Part shown: piece after piece, positions 34,639-46,600 of the stretch
Layout: each line of letters opens with the position of its first letter
Numbering within the stretch: the stretch's first letter is position 1
NCBI GenBank assembly: GCA_902590915.1
Contig: CACIYQ010000001.1
Coordinates: 62,001 to 126,000, forward strand
Direction: 5' to 3'
From: an uncultured Pelagibacteraceae bacterium
GTDB taxonomy: Bacteria; Pseudomonadota; Alphaproteobacteria; Pelagibacterales; Pelagibacteraceae
Length of the DNA: 64,000 bases
Translations under genes and position numbers: made by a program
Notes under the pieces: model-generated
Told to the model about the DNA's origin: nothing
Seen by the model: the letters and a program-made list of their open reading frames with translations, nothing else
Databases searched by the model: none

Positions 34639-37600
34639 CTTACTTTTTTTATGCCTTTTAAAGTAATTGGGTTTTCTAGTTTGTCTAACATTTCTTTGGG
34701 ACAAACTTGAATAAAATGATTTAATTCTTCATTGAAATTTTCAATTATTTTTTTTGAAAATTCTGACTCAGTTTCTTTAAAATGACCTGATACTAAATTT
34801 CTTAAATTTTCTTTCCAATAGTCTGTTTCAACAGTTTGCCAAACGACTGACTCTGCATTCACTTTTTTTTCAAATTGCTGTGATTTATCATAAACAAAAG
34901 CCATTCCACCAGTCATGCCTGCTGCAAAATTATCTCCTACCTCTCCTAAAATTACTACCATACCACCAGTCATGTATTCACAACCATTTGAGTCACATCC
35001 CTCAATTACCGTTGTGGCTCCAGAATTTCTTACCGCAAACCTTTCTCCTGCTTGACCTGCTGCAAAAAGTTTGCCTGAGGTTGCTCCATATAGAACCGTA
35101 TTTCCCAAAATAGTATTTTCGTTAGAAACTAAGTTGCTTTCCTCTGGTAACTTAATTGATATTGTAGCGCCTGACAGACCTTTCCCCACATAATCATTAG
35201 CATCTCCTTTAAGAACCAATTTTAAACCTTTAGAAGAAAATGCCCCAAAAGATTGTCCTGCAGAGCCTTTAAAATTTAAAGTTAAAAAGTCATCATTAAG
35301 TTTTTCATATCCATATTTTTTATATAGATGATGAGAGATTCTTGTTCCAACAGCTCTATGCGTGTTTTGTATTGGATAAACCTTTTCAATTTTTTCTGAG
35401 TTATCTAAAGCCTTTTCTATTTCTGGCCAAATGTCTTGATCTAAAGTATCTGGCACACTATTTATCTCGGGGCTATCGCAATATCTTTTATGATTACCAG
35501 AGTCTGCTTGAACAAAAAGTGGGTTTAAATCTAAATCATCCAGATTTGGAGAACCTTTACTAACTTGTCTCAAAAGATCAGTTCTTCCAATAATATCATT
35601 TAAAGACTTAAATCCTAATTTAGCTAATATCTCTCTTACTTCAGTTGCAATAAATGTGAATAAATTTACAACCTTCTCAGGTGTTCCAGTAAATTTTTCT
35701 CTCAATTTTTCATCCTGTGTGCAAACACCAACTGGACAGGTATTTGAATGACATTGTCTTACCATGATACAACCCATAGCAACTAAGGCTGTGGTTGCAA
35801 CTCCATATTCTTCAGCACCCATCATTGCTGCAATGACAACGTCTCTTCCAGTTTTAATTCCACCATCAGTCCTTAAAGTAACTTTATGTCTAAGATTATT
35901 TAGAGTTAGAACTTGATTAGCCTCGGTTAAACCCATTTCCCAAGGAATTCCAACATATTTCACACTTGTTTGTGGAGTAGCACCTGTTCCACCATTATGT
36001 CCTGATATTAAAATTATATCTGCTTTAGCTTTAGCAACACCAGCTGCAATTGTTCCAACCCCAGAGGATGCAACTAGCTTAACTCCTATTCTCGCTTTAG
36101 GATTAATTTGTTTCAAGTCATAAATCAACTGTGCAAGATCTTCTATAGAATAAATATCATGATGCGGTGGAGGAGAGATTAATGTTACTCCAGGTGTTGA
36201 ATGTCTAAGTCTCGCAATTTCTTCTGTAATTTTAAATCCTGGAAGTTGACCTCCTTCTCCGGGTTTGGCTCCTTGTGCAATTTTAATTTCAATCTCATTA
36301 CAATTGTTCAAGTAATTTACTGTTACTCCAAACCTTGCAGAGGCTATTTGTTTGACTCTTGAATTAGCACTGTCACCGTTTTCTAAAACTTTAAATCTTT
36401 TTTCATCTTCTCCTCCTTCTCCACTGCAAGAAGCACCTTTTATTCTATTCATTCCAGTAGCAAGTGTTTCATGAGCCTCTTTTGACAAAGCACCATGAGA
36501 CATACTTCCGCTTCCAAATCTTTTTAAAATATTTTCTATAGGTTCAACTTCAGAAATTTCTATAGACTTATTTAATTTCTTTGTTCTGAAATCAATTAAA
36601 TCTCTCAGATTAATAGGTGGTAAATTGTAAATTCCCTCTGCATACTTTTTATAAGCGTCATAAGAATTGGAACCTACAGCACTTTGTAGTAGGTGAATTA
36701 GCTTTCCTTGGTACTGATGAGTTTCTCCATTTTTTCTGTACCTATAAATTCCACCTATTGGGAGAATTGTATCACTACTTTCAAAAGCTTCTTTGTGTAT
36801 CTGTCTTATTTTTTTTTCAATTCCTGTTAAACCAATACCTGATATTTTTGATACAACTCCAGGGAAATAATCTGCAACAATTGTTCTACTTAAACCAACT
36901 GTTTCAAAATTACACCCACCTCTATAAGAACTTAGAACAGAAATACCCATCTTCGACATTATCTTTAAAAGTCCCGCATTTACAGACTTGATGTATCTTT
37001 CAACACATTCATCAAAGCTGAATTTTCCAAATAATTTTTTTTCATGCCTTTGATACAAACTATCAAACGCTAGGTATGGATTTACAGTAGTTGCACCTAC
37101 TCCAATTAATGTTGCAAAAGAATGGGTATCCATTGCTTCACCTGATTGAACATTAATAGAAACATAACCTCTTAATTTTTTTTCAATTAAAAACGAGTTA
37201 ATTGCACCAACTGCAAGCAGCATTGGAATTGGAAGTTTTAGGCTTGATAGCTCTTTATCACTCAAAATTAATTGGGTAACACCTTGTCTAACAGCGATTT
37301 CTGCGTCTTTTTGAATTCTTTTTATCGATTCATGCAAATTTTCACTATCTGAAAAAGTGCAATCAATCACTGAGGAATTATTACCGAAAAAATTAATAAA
37401 CTTCTCAAATTGAGAATTTGATAAGATTGGACTATTTAAAACATAAATATTTTGTTTAGTTAGATTGTCAAAATCTAAGATATTTCCAAGATTTCCAAAC
37501 CTAGTTTTTAAACTCATTACTTTATTTTCTCTCAAAGAATCTATTGGTGGATTTGTTACTTGACTAAAGTTCTGTCTAAAAAAGTGATATAAAGGTCTGT

Positions 37601-39137
37601 ATTTATCTGACAACACTGCAAGAGGAGTGTCATCGCCCATTGATCCAATGGCCTCTTTAGCGTCCTCCGCCATAGGGTGTAATATAAGTTCTAAATCCTC
37701 TAAACTAATTCCAAAGGCATATTGGCGTCTTCTTAGCTCATCTCCAGAGTAAGAATTCTTCTCATCAGTAACTGTCAATTTTTGATCTAAATCAATAATT
37801 TGAGAATTAAAATGTTTGTACTCTTTCGCTAAATAGTCTTTAATTTGCTTATTTTTAAAAACCTTTCCTTTTTCAATTCTAACTCCAATAATTTCACCTG
37901 GTCCTAATCTTCCTTTAGATAATATTCTTTTTTCATTAAGTTCTATCATTCCCGTTTCAGAGCCTGCAAATAATAAATTATCTTTAGTGATTGCATATCT
38001 TAATGGTCTTAATCCATTTCTATCATTAGCAGCGATAACCCATTCATTATCTGTTCCTGCAATAGCTGCAGGACCATCCCAAGGTTCCATAGTACTATTT
38101 AAAAAATTGAATAATTGTTGATGATCTTTAGGTAATGTTTCGTTTTTCTTAGACCATGCGTCTGGAACCAACATAAGTTTAGCTAAGGGTGCTGGTTGAC
38201 CAGATATATTTAATAATTCAAACACATTATCTAATGCAGCAGAATCGGAAGTGTCTTGTTGAATTACTGGTTTTAAGTTTTCTATATTTTCAAAAAGACC
38301 ACTATTCATTTCTTGCTCATGAACTTTCATCCAATTTTTATTTCCTCTAAATGTATTTATTTCTCCGTTGTGAGCTATTGCTCTAAATGGTTGTGCCAAA
38401 TTCCAACTTGGAGCAGTATTAGTGGAGAATCTTTGATGGAAAATTGCAAATCGTGAAATAAATCTCTCGTCCTTTAAATCTAAATAAAAATCTGAAATTG
38501 ATTCTGCTAAGAACATTCCTTTATAAATAATTGATTTTGAGCTTAAAGAACAAATATAGAAATGATTTAAAGATTTTTTAAAAGCTTCATTTTCTATTTT
38601 TCTTCTGGTTTCGTATATTTTTCTTTCTAAATCTTTGTTTGTAAGTTCAGGATTGTGTGATTTGAATAAGACTTGGATGATTTCAGGCATTGTTTGTAAT
38701 GCCTTTTCTCCTAAAACATTTGGATTAATTGGAACTTGTCTCCATCCGTATATACTAAAATCATTTTTTGTTAGTTCGCTCTCTACTATTGTCTTACAAC
38801 TCTCTTGTGCTTCATAATCATTTCTAGGTAAGAAAATCATTCCAACACCAATCTCCGAATTGTCGTGTGTATGGCCAGTAACCTCAATTTTTTCTACAAA
38901 AAAATCCTTAGGTATTTCAACATGTATTCCTGCACCATCTCCAGTTTTTCCATCAGCATCTACTGCACCTCGATGCCAAACTGCTTTTAAAGCTTCTATC
39001 CCATACTCAACAACCTTGCGGGATTTTTTACCTTCTGTTGAAGCAATGATTCCAACACCGCATGCATCATGTTCCATATCTTCTGAATAAACATGATTTT
39101 TTTTCAATAGCTGTTTATTCTTAAGGTATTTATTCAC
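34635..39137 (-). CDS. gltB: Glutamate synthase large subunit
   Basis: 1500 aa; HDACGVGIIAS Ntn active site, GAKPGEGGQLPGFK, C-terminal GXGXG repeat domain. Confidence 0.98.
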   Translation of the reverse strand: MNKYLKNKQLLKKNHVYSEDMEHDACGVGIIASTEGKKSRKVVEYGIEALKAVWHRGAVDADGKTGDGAGIHVEIPKDFFVEKIEVTGHTHDNSEIGVGMIFLPRNDYEAQESCKTIVESELTKNDFSIYGWRQVPINPNVLGEKALQTMPEIIQVLFKSHNPELTNKDLERKIYETRRKIENEAFKKSLNHFYICSLSSKSIIYKGMFLAESISDFYLDLKDERFISRFAIFHQRFSTNTAPSWNLAQPFRAIAHNGEINTFRGNKNWMKVHEQEMNSGLFENIENLKPVIQQDTSDSAALDNVFELLNISGQPAPLAKLMLVPDAWSKKNETLPKDHQQLFNFLNSTMEPWDGPAAIAGTDNEWVIAANDRNGLRPLRYAITKDNLLFAGSETGMIELNEKRILSKGRLGPGEIIGVRIEKGKVFKNKQIKDYLAKEYKHFNSQIIDLDQKLTVTDEKNSYSGDELRRRQYAFGISLEDLELILHPMAEDAKEAIGSMGDDTPLAVLSDKYRPLYHFFRQNFSQVTNPPIDSLRENKVMSLKTRFGNLGNILDFDNLTKQNIYVLNSPILSNSQFEKFINFFGNNSSVIDCTFSDSENLHESIKRIQKDAEIAVRQGVTQLILSDKELSSLKLPIPMLLAVGAINSFLIEKKLRGYVSINVQSGEAMDTHSFATLIGVGATTVNPYLAFDSLYQRHEKKLFGKFSFDECVERYIKSVNAGLLKIMSKMGISVLSSYRGGCNFETVGLSRTIVADYFPGVVSKISGIGLTGIEKKIRQIHKEAFESSDTILPIGGIYRYRKNGETHQYQGKLIHLLQSAVGSNSYDAYKKYAEGIYNLPPINLRDLIDFRTKKLNKSIEISEVEPIENILKRFGSGSMSHGALSKEAHETLATGMNRIKGASCSGEGGEDEKRFKVLENGDSANSRVKQIASARFGVTVNYLNNCNEIEIKIAQGAKPGEGGQLPGFKITEEIARLRHSTPGVTLISPPPHHDIYSIEDLAQLIYDLKQINPKARIGVKLVASSGVGTIAAGVAKAKADIILISGHNGGTGATPQTSVKYVGIPWEMGLTEANQVLTLNNLRHKVTLRTDGGIKTGRDVVIAAMMGAEEYGVATTALVAMGCIMVRQCHSNTCPVGVCTQDEKLREKFTGTPEKVVNLFTFIATEVREILAKLGFKSLNDIIGRTDLLRQVSKGSPNLDDLDLNPLFVQADSGNHKRYCDSPEINSVPDTLDQDIWPEIEKALDNSEKIEKVYPIQNTHRAVGTRISHHLYKKYGYEKLNDDFLTLNFKGSAGQSFGAFSSKGLKLVLKGDANDYVGKGLSGATISIKLPEESNLVSNENTILGNTVLYGATSGKLFAAGQAGERFAVRNSGATTVIEGCDSNGCEYMTGGMVVILGEVGDNFAAGMTGGMAFVYDKSQQFEKKVNAESVVWQTVETDYWKENLRNLVSGHFKETESEFSKKIIENFNEELNHFIQVCPKEMLDKLENPITLKGIKKVS

Positions 39138-40576
39138 TATGCCACTTTTCTCTCTTTTAAAGATTTATTTTCTAAATAATTTTTAATTGATATAGCTGCA
39201 TCTCTTCCATCTTTAATTGCCCACACTACTAAAGATGCGCCTCTAATTATGTCTCCTGCAGCAAATACCCCTCCTATGTTAGTCTCCATAGTATCAAAGT
39301 CCGCTTTAATGGTTCCCCATTTTGTTACTTGCAGCTCATTGGCATCAAACATTTTTGGTAAATCTTCAGGATCAAAACCTAAAGCCTTGATCACCATATC
39401 AGCGTTAATTTCATAACTTGAGCCTTCTTCAACTTGAGGTTTTCTTCTGCCACTTTCATCAGGTTCACCTAATTTAATCTGATCAACGACTAGTTTTTCA
39501 ATTTTATTTGTACCTTTAAATTCTTTTGGACTTGACAGCCAAACAAATTGTACACCTTCCTCTTCAGCATTGGCAACTTCTCTTGCTGATCCAGGCATAT
39601 TTTCTTTGTCTCTTCTATATAAACATTTTACTGATTTCGCTTTTTGCCTTATTGAAGTTCTCACACAATCCATTGCTGTATCACCACCACCAATTACAAC
39701 AACATCTTTGCCTTCTGCATTTAAAATCCCTTTATCAAATAATTCAACTTCATCGCCTAAACCTTTTTTATTTGATGCAGTTAAAAAATCCATTGCTGGA
39801 AAAATGTTATCTAAGTCATTTCCTTTTAGTTCAACTTCTCTTGCTTTATAAACCCCTGTTGCAATTAGCATTGCATCATGCTTTTTACGTAATTGATCTA
39901 AAGTTGCATCCTTTCCAACCTCAAAGTTTTGAATAAATTTTATACCACCGTCTTTTAAAAGTTTTGTTCTTCTTTCAACAATCTCTTTCTCTAATTTAAA
40001 ATTTGGAATACCATAAATTAACAAACCACCAGCTCGATCGTATCGATCGTAAACTGTGATTTTGTATCCATTTTTTCTTAATTGTTCAGCCGCAGCTAAA
40101 CCTGCTGGACCTGCACCTATAATGCCAACACTTTGATTTTTTTCTTGATTAACTTTAATAGGTTTGACCCAACCTTGTTCCCAGGCATTATCAGTAATAT
40201 ATTTTTCTACTGAACCAATGGTTACAGTTCCATGTCCAGATTGTTCAATTACACAATTTCCTTCACACAATCTATCTTGAGGGCATATTCTTCCACAAAC
40301 CTCTGGCATATTATTTGTACTTTGGGATATTTCGTAGGCCTCTTTAAGTCTTCCCTCGGCAGTGAGTTTTAGCCAATCAGGGATATTATTACTTAGTGGG
40401 CAGTGTACTTGACAAAAAGGAACTCCACATTGAGAGCATCTGCTAGACTGTTCCTTAGCCTTTTCGTTAATATACTCATCATAAATCTCGTTAAAGTCTT
40501 GCTTTCTTGAACCCACCTCCCTTTTAGGTGGTGTTTGCTGACCTATTTTTACGAATTTAAGCATTTTATCAGACAT
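39137..40576 (-). CDS. gltD: Glutamate synthase small subunit
   Basis: CSQCGVPFCQVHCPLSNNIPDWL, VGIIGAGPAGLAAAEQLRKNGY; follows into gltB. Confidence 0.97.
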   Translation of the reverse strand: MSDKMLKFVKIGQQTPPKREVGSRKQDFNEIYDEYINEKAKEQSSRCSQCGVPFCQVHCPLSNNIPDWLKLTAEGRLKEAYEISQSTNNMPEVCGRICPQDRLCEGNCVIEQSGHGTVTIGSVEKYITDNAWEQGWVKPIKVNQEKNQSVGIIGAGPAGLAAAEQLRKNGYKITVYDRYDRAGGLLIYGIPNFKLEKEIVERRTKLLKDGGIKFIQNFEVGKDATLDQLRKKHDAMLIATGVYKAREVELKGNDLDNIFPAMDFLTASNKKGLGDEVELFDKGILNAEGKDVVVIGGGDTAMDCVRTSIRQKAKSVKCLYRRDKENMPGSAREVANAEEEGVQFVWLSSPKEFKGTNKIEKLVVDQIKLGEPDESGRRKPQVEEGSSYEINADMVIKALGFDPEDLPKMFDANELQVTKWGTIKADFDTMETNIGGVFAAGDIIRGASLVVWAIKDGRDAAISIKNYLENKSLKERKVA

Positions 40577-40631
40577 AATAATTTTTTTTTAAGGAAGTTA
40601 TACTTTGAAAATATTAAATAAAGGATAAAAT

Positions 40632-40650
40632 AGGTCATACATCATGACCT
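40632..40650. promoter_or_regulatory. Perfect inverted repeat AGGTCAT-acatc-ATGACCT upstream of gltD
   Basis: Direct reading; 7-bp arms, 5-nt spacer, in the gltD/uppP divergent intergenic region. Confidence 0.5.
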
Positions 40651-40757
40651 TGTTTTGTTGACTCCTAGCTAATTAAAACAACTTTCTAAGAAATGCATAG
40701 CTAATATGATCAAATCGAATTGTTTTAAATAAATATTTTATAAGCTACGAAGAAACA

Positions 40758-41522
40758 ATGTTTCAAAATATTATAGAAATTATAATCCTTTCAGCTATTC
40801 AAGGAATATCAGAATTTCTACCAATTAGCTCCTCCGCACACTTAATTTTAGTTTCAAGTTTATATGAGTTTAAATCCAATTCTTTATTGATAGATATAAG
40901 CCTACATCTTGGATCCTTATTAGCAATAATTTATTTTTTTAGAAATGAATTACTGGACACAAAAAATAATAAAAGATTATTAGGTCTAATTATTCTTGGT
41001 TCTATTCCATTAATAATTGTTGGATATATTTTGTATTCAACAAATTTTATATACGCATTGAGAGATGTAAAAGTTATAGCATGGACAACTCTTATATTTG
41101 GAATAGTTTTATATATCGCAGATAAAAATAGATTTGATAAAAAAATTTCTACTAATTTAAACTTTCAATCAATTTTATTTATTGGACTTTTTCAAATATT
41201 ATCTTTAGTTCCAGGTGTAAGTAGGGCTGGAATCACTATAACTGCTGCAAGAATTTTAAAATTTAATATATTAGACTCAAGTAAAATATCATTTTTACTT
41301 TCTATTCCTGCACTAAGTGGTGCGAGCTTTTTAGGTTTAAAAGATGTTTTAAATCAACCTTTAGATCTGAACTACCTAGTTTTAATTGCTATAATCTCAT
41401 CATTTATATTTTCTTTTTTGACAGTTAAGTTTTTTTTAATTTACATCAATAAATTTTCTATGAATGCATTTGTGATTTATCGGGTTGTAATAGCTTTAAT
41501 TTTATTTAGCTTAATTTATTAA
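40758..41522 (+). CDS. uppP: Undecaprenyl-diphosphatase
   Basis: SAIQGISEFLPISSSAHLIL; SLVPGVSRAGITITAARIL. Confidence 0.97.
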   Translation: MFQNIIEIIILSAIQGISEFLPISSSAHLILVSSLYEFKSNSLLIDISLHLGSLLAIIYFFRNELLDTKNNKRLLGLIILGSIPLIIVGYILYSTNFIYALRDVKVIAWTTLIFGIVLYIADKNRFDKKISTNLNFQSILFIGLFQILSLVPGVSRAGITITAARILKFNILDSSKISFLLSIPALSGASFLGLKDVLNQPLDLNYLVLIAIISSFIFSFLTVKFFLIYINKFSMNAFVIYRVVIALILFSLIY

Positions 41523-42412
41523 ATATATCTTTTTTTTACTAAAGGAAGTAATTGAGACAACAAGACTCCACACAAAATAAAAATACATCCAAGTATATTA
41601 TTAATATCTAAAATCTGACTCAAAAGAAACCAAGCTGCTATTGTTGCAAACACACCCTCGAGTGAAAAGATGATAGCTGCTGGTGCAGGAGAAATATTTT
41701 TCTGCGCATAAATCTGTAGGACAAATGCTAGACCTCCAGACAAAATTCCTGCATACAAAATAGAGTCTAATTCTTTTATTATATTTATTAAAACAAATTC
41801 CTCATAGAGTAATCCTACCAAAAATGAAAATACAGAAACTATTAATGTCTGCACAGCTCCTATGGTTAATGGAAGATTATATTTTTTTACTATAATTCCA
41901 ACAAAGATAATATGAGTACTCCAAAATAATGCTCCTAGAATAACTAATCCATCCCCCAGTCGAATCGTAGCATCATAAAAGTTTGTTAGTAAGTATCCTC
42001 CAACTAAACACAGAAGAACAGATGGCCATATGCTCCAATGTATTGAAATTTTTCCAAATAAAAAAATTATAATTGGCACCATAGGAACATAAAAAATTGT
42101 GAAAAAAGCAGCATTAGCTACGTCTGTATAGAGCAATGCAACTTGTTGCAAACCAGAGCCCAAAAAAAGAGAGGAGCCTATTAAAAAAGAAAAAATTGCG
42201 AAAGTTTTAAAATCAAACTCAAATTCAGACTTCATTTTTTTCACTTCAAATACAAATACTAAAGGAATAATAGCTAAAAAACCAATAAAAAACCTCGCAG
42301 CATTAAATGTAAAAGGGCCTATATTATCCATTCCAGTATCTTGAGCGATAAAAGTTGTTCCCCAAATAAAAGTACACAGCAAAGCGCTGAGTAATGAAAT
42401 TGATTTTGTCAT
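41519..42412 (-). CDS. DMT family (EamA) transporter
   Basis: About 10 TM; FIWGTTFIAQDTGMDNIGPFTFNAARF. Confidence 0.92.
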   Translation of the reverse strand: MTKSISLLSALLCTFIWGTTFIAQDTGMDNIGPFTFNAARFFIGFLAIIPLVFVFEVKKMKSEFEFDFKTFAIFSFLIGSSLFLGSGLQQVALLYTDVANAAFFTIFYVPMVPIIIFLFGKISIHWSIWPSVLLCLVGGYLLTNFYDATIRLGDGLVILGALFWSTHIIFVGIIVKKYNLPLTIGAVQTLIVSVFSFLVGLLYEEFVLINIIKELDSILYAGILSGGLAFVLQIYAQKNISPAPAAIIFSLEGVFATIAAWFLLSQILDINNILGCIFILCGVLLSQLLPLVKKRYI

Positions 42413-42418
42413 AAAAAA

Positions 42419-43675
42419 TTATACAGCTAACTTGTAAGCAAAATTTTTTCCTAGATTTTCTTTTAAATCGTTATTAAACCTAGCAGCTTCAGCTCCATCG
42501 ATAATTCTATGATCATATGATAGTGAAAGTGGCAACATTGTTCTGACTTGAAACTTACCATTTAAGAAAACTTGTTTTTTTTCCGATCTTCCAATACCTA
42601 AAATAGCTACTTCAGGGTAGTTTATTATTGGCGTAAAAAAAGACCCACCTATTCCACCTAGGCTTGTAATTGTCATTGATCCACCAAATAATTCCTTCTT
42701 ATCTATTTTTAAATTTCTACAAAGTTCGCTAACTTCTCTTAGTTCTTTGCTAATTAACGAAATTTTTTTATTATTTGCATTTCTGATTTTTGGAACCATT
42801 AATCCATTGGGTGTGTCAACAGCAATTCCTATATGATAATATTTTTTTACAGTCATTTTTCCAGTTTCAATTTCATCTATTGATGAGTTAAAGCTTGGAA
42901 ATTTTTTTAAAGAAGCTACAAGGGCTTTTATAATAAAAGCTAAGGGTGTAATTTTAATTTTTTCTCCAGTATAAATATCGGTTAAAGAGCTTCTAAAGCC
43001 CTCCATTTCAGTTATATCTGCTTCATCATGATTGGTCACATGTGGAATGGTTGTCCAAGAGTTGGTTAAATATGTTGAGGCTAGTTTCTTTACTCGTGGT
43101 ATATCTTTAATCTCTATTTTTCCAAATTCTGCATGTTCATATTCATTCTTGATTTTGCTAGGTTTAATTTCTTTAATTTCTTTATTATTTAATGACTTTA
43201 AAGAAACAAATTTTTTAATATCATCCTCGACAACTCTACCATCTTTTTCACTACCTAATACTTCATTAATATTTATACCTAACTCCCTTGCAAATTTTCT
43301 AGCTTTTGGACTTGCAGAGGAGACACCTGTAACTTGTTTTTGGTATACAGGTACTTGTTCTAACTCTGATTTTGTTTCTATAATTGGTTCAGATTGTTTT
43401 TCAACTTTTGGCTCTTCTTTAATCTCATTTTTATTTGATGAACTTTCTAAAATTAAAATTAAATCACCTTCTGAAACTTTGTCTCCAACTTTTAATTTTA
43501 AAGATTTAATTTTTCCCTCGAAATTTGATGGTATTTCAACGCTTGATTTATCACTCTCAATTGTTATTAACGGATCATTTTTTGCAATCATTTGCCCTTG
43601 ATTGACTAACACTTCAATCACCTCAACGTCTGTAAAATCACCGATATTTGGAACTTTAATCTCTATTTCTTTCAT
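42419..43675 (-). CDS. aceF: Dihydrolipoamide acetyltransferase (pyruvate dehydrogenase E2)
   Basis: Lipoyl domain (ITIESDKSSVEIPS), PSBD (ASPKARKFARELGININEVLGSEKDGRVVEDDIKKF), catalytic LSYDHRIIDGAEAARF. Confidence 0.95.
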   Translation of the reverse strand: MKEIEIKVPNIGDFTDVEVIEVLVNQGQMIAKNDPLITIESDKSSVEIPSNFEGKIKSLKLKVGDKVSEGDLILILESSSNKNEIKEEPKVEKQSEPIIETKSELEQVPVYQKQVTGVSSASPKARKFARELGININEVLGSEKDGRVVEDDIKKFVSLKSLNNKEIKEIKPSKIKNEYEHAEFGKIEIKDIPRVKKLASTYLTNSWTTIPHVTNHDEADITEMEGFRSSLTDIYTGEKIKITPLAFIIKALVASLKKFPSFNSSIDEIETGKMTVKKYYHIGIAVDTPNGLMVPKIRNANNKKISLISKELREVSELCRNLKIDKKELFGGSMTITSLGGIGGSFFTPIINYPEVAILGIGRSEKKQVFLNGKFQVRTMLPLSLSYDHRIIDGAEAARFNNDLKENLGKNFAYKLAV

Positions 43676-43676
43676 T

Positions 43677-46600
43677 TTACAATTTAGTAGGTATTGGCTT
43701 ATTGCTATCGATATTGTACTTTTTCATTGCCTCTTTTGCATGTTTTGAAGCAATAAGTTGCTCTTTTGCCAAAATACTTAGTCCATAAGCTACCAAATGT
43801 TCTTTATCTACTTCAAAAAATTTTCTAAGATTTTTTCTTGTATCACTTCTCCCAAAACCATCGGCTCCTAGTGAATAAAAACTTTTATTTGTATATGGTC
43901 TAATCTGATCTGAATTCATTCTCATGTAATCTGATGCTGCCATGATTGGACCTTCGGTTTTACCTAAACATTGTTCCACAAAAGATATTTTCGCCTCTTT
44001 ATCTGGATTTAATAAATTATATCTTTCTACTTCCATTCCATCTTTTCTAAGCTCGTTAAAACTAGTGACACTCCAAACTTCACTATCAACTTGATGCTCT
44101 TTTTGTAAAATTTCAGCAGCTGAGATCATTTCTCTTAGTATTGTGCCTGATCCAAGAAGTTGAATTTTAGTTTTTTTATGTTTGTTAAAATCCTTAATTT
44201 TGTACATTCCTTTAAGAATTCCCTCTTCTATATTTTTATCTTTAGGTATTTCTGGATGAGAATAATTTTCATTCATTGTTGTAATATAATAAAAAACATT
44301 TTCTTTCTTCTCGTGCATTCGTCTCAAACCTTCTCTAAAAATTACTGCTAGTTCGTAATGGAATGTTGGATCATAAGTTACACAATTTGGAATTGTAGAC
44401 GCAATTAAGTGGCTATGACCATCTTGATGTTGTAAACCTTCTCCAGCCAAAGTTGTCCTACCTGCCGTAGCACCAATTAAAAATCCTCTAGCTTGACTAT
44501 CCCCAGCAGCCCAAGCCAGATCTCCTATTCTTTGAAAACCAAACATAGAATAAAAAGTATAAATAGGGATCATTTCGATATCATGATTAGTATATGCTGT
44601 TGCAGCAGCAATCCATGAAGACATTGCACCTGCCTCATTAATTCCTTCCTCTAAAACTTGTCCACTTTTTTCTTCCCTATATGAGCTTAATTGAGCAGAG
44701 TCTTCTGGTTCATATTTTTGACCTTCATGCGCGTAAATTCCAATTTTTTGAAAAAAACCTTCCATACCAAATGTTCTTGCTTCATCTGGAATGATGGGCA
44801 CTAATCTTGGAGAGATATTTTTATCTCTCATTAAACTAGTCAGCATTCTAACAAGAGCCATTGTTGTAGACATTTCTTTTTCACCAGTTGATACTTTCAT
44901 AAAGTCAAAAATATCCTTTGAGGGTGCTTTAATAGGTTTCGCAAAGGTTGATCTTTCTGGTAAAAATCCACCTAATTTTATTCTTCTTTCTTTTAAATAT
45001 TTAATCTCCTGAGATTTTTCATCTGGTCTAAAGTATTCAATGTTTCTTACCTGCTCGTCAGTCAACGGCACATCAAATCGATCTCTGTAATACATTAAGT
45101 CATCAACATCTAATTTTTTTGTTTGATGAGTTGTATTTACACTTTCTCCAGATTTTCCCATACCATACCCTTTAATAGTTTTGGCAATGATGACTGTGGG
45201 ACTTCCTTGGTTCTTAGTTGCTTGATCATATGCGGCATAAACTTTATGAGGATCATGGCCTCCTCTGTTCAATCTCCAAATGTCTTTATCAGAAAGACTG
45301 GACACTAATTCTGAAGTTTCAGCATATTTTCCAAAAAATTTTTCTCTTACATAGGCGCCGTCTCTTGCTTTAGCTGCCTGATACTCTCCATCAACTGTCT
45401 CATTCATAAGTTTTACTAAATGGCCTGATTTATCATTAGCAAGTAGCGAGTCCCAATAAGAGCCCCAAATGACTTTTATCACATTCCAACCAGACCCTCT
45501 AAAACTTCCTTCCAGTTCTTGAATTATTTTTCCATTACCCCTTACAGGTCCATCTAGCCTTTGAAGATTACAATTAATAACGAAAATTAAATTATCTAAA
45601 TTTTCTCTAGCGGCTAAACCAATTGCCCCCATTGACTCAGGTTCATCCATTTCTCCATCACCTAAGAAAGCCCATACTTTTCTTCCTTCATCTTTAATTA
45701 ATCCTCGATTTATTAAGTATTTCATGTACCTGGCTTGATAAATTGCTAGCATAGGACCAAGACCCATAGACACAGTTGGAAATTGCCAAAACTTTGGCAT
45801 TAACCACGGGTGCGGATAAGAAGAAAGTCCTCCAGGTTTGACCTCTTGTCTAAAACTATCTAATTGTTTCTCATTTAATCTTCCCTCTAAATATGCTCTT
45901 GCATACATTCCTGGGGCACTGTGGCCTTGAAAATAAATCAAATCTCCACCAAATTTATTATTTTTTGCTCTCCAAAAGTGATTCATACCTACGTCATACA
46001 AAGTTGCTGCTGATGCAAATGTACCTATATGACCTCCTAGCTCAGGAAATTTTTTGTTAGCCCTTACCACCATGGCTGCTGAATTCCACCGAATTAGCGA
46101 CCTTATCCTTCTCTCTATGTTTTGGTCGCCATTTGATTTTACCTCTGCTTCCGGAGGGATTGTATTAATATAAGGTGTATTTTGCGTATAAGGAATATTT
46201 GCTCCCTCTCGGTAAGCTTTGTTTATTAGCTCTTTAATTAAGAAGTGGGCTCTCTGATTTCCATCTTTTGAAATTACTGCTGATAAAGATTCTAACCAAT
46301 CTTTTGTTTCAAGAGGGTCTAAATCTGCACCATTAGTAACTTGAATGGTAGATTGTTTTTTTTCAGGAATTATATTTTTTACCTCTTCTTCTTTTTGAGA
46401 AGTAATTGCTTCCTCTGCTTGTTTAATTATACTTTCAGTATCCTTTGGAATTTTTTCTAAATTTGCAGTTTTTGATGAAGACAAATAATTTAATATTAAG
46501 TCTCCTTTTGAAACTTTATCGCCAACTTTAAGTTCAATACTTTCAATTTTTCCATCAACTGTTGAAGGAATTTCAACACTAGATTTGTCACTTTCAATTG

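Noticed and set aside
34880-39936. Multiple 60-136 aa ORFs opposite gltB/gltD (e.g. 36617-36991, 39526-39936)
   Set aside because: Antisense to strongly conserved coding sequence, with biased Leu/His/Phe composition typical of shadow ORFs.
43032-43601. 189-aa ORF antisense to aceF
   Set aside because: Shadow ORF of a conserved gene; no recognisable domain.
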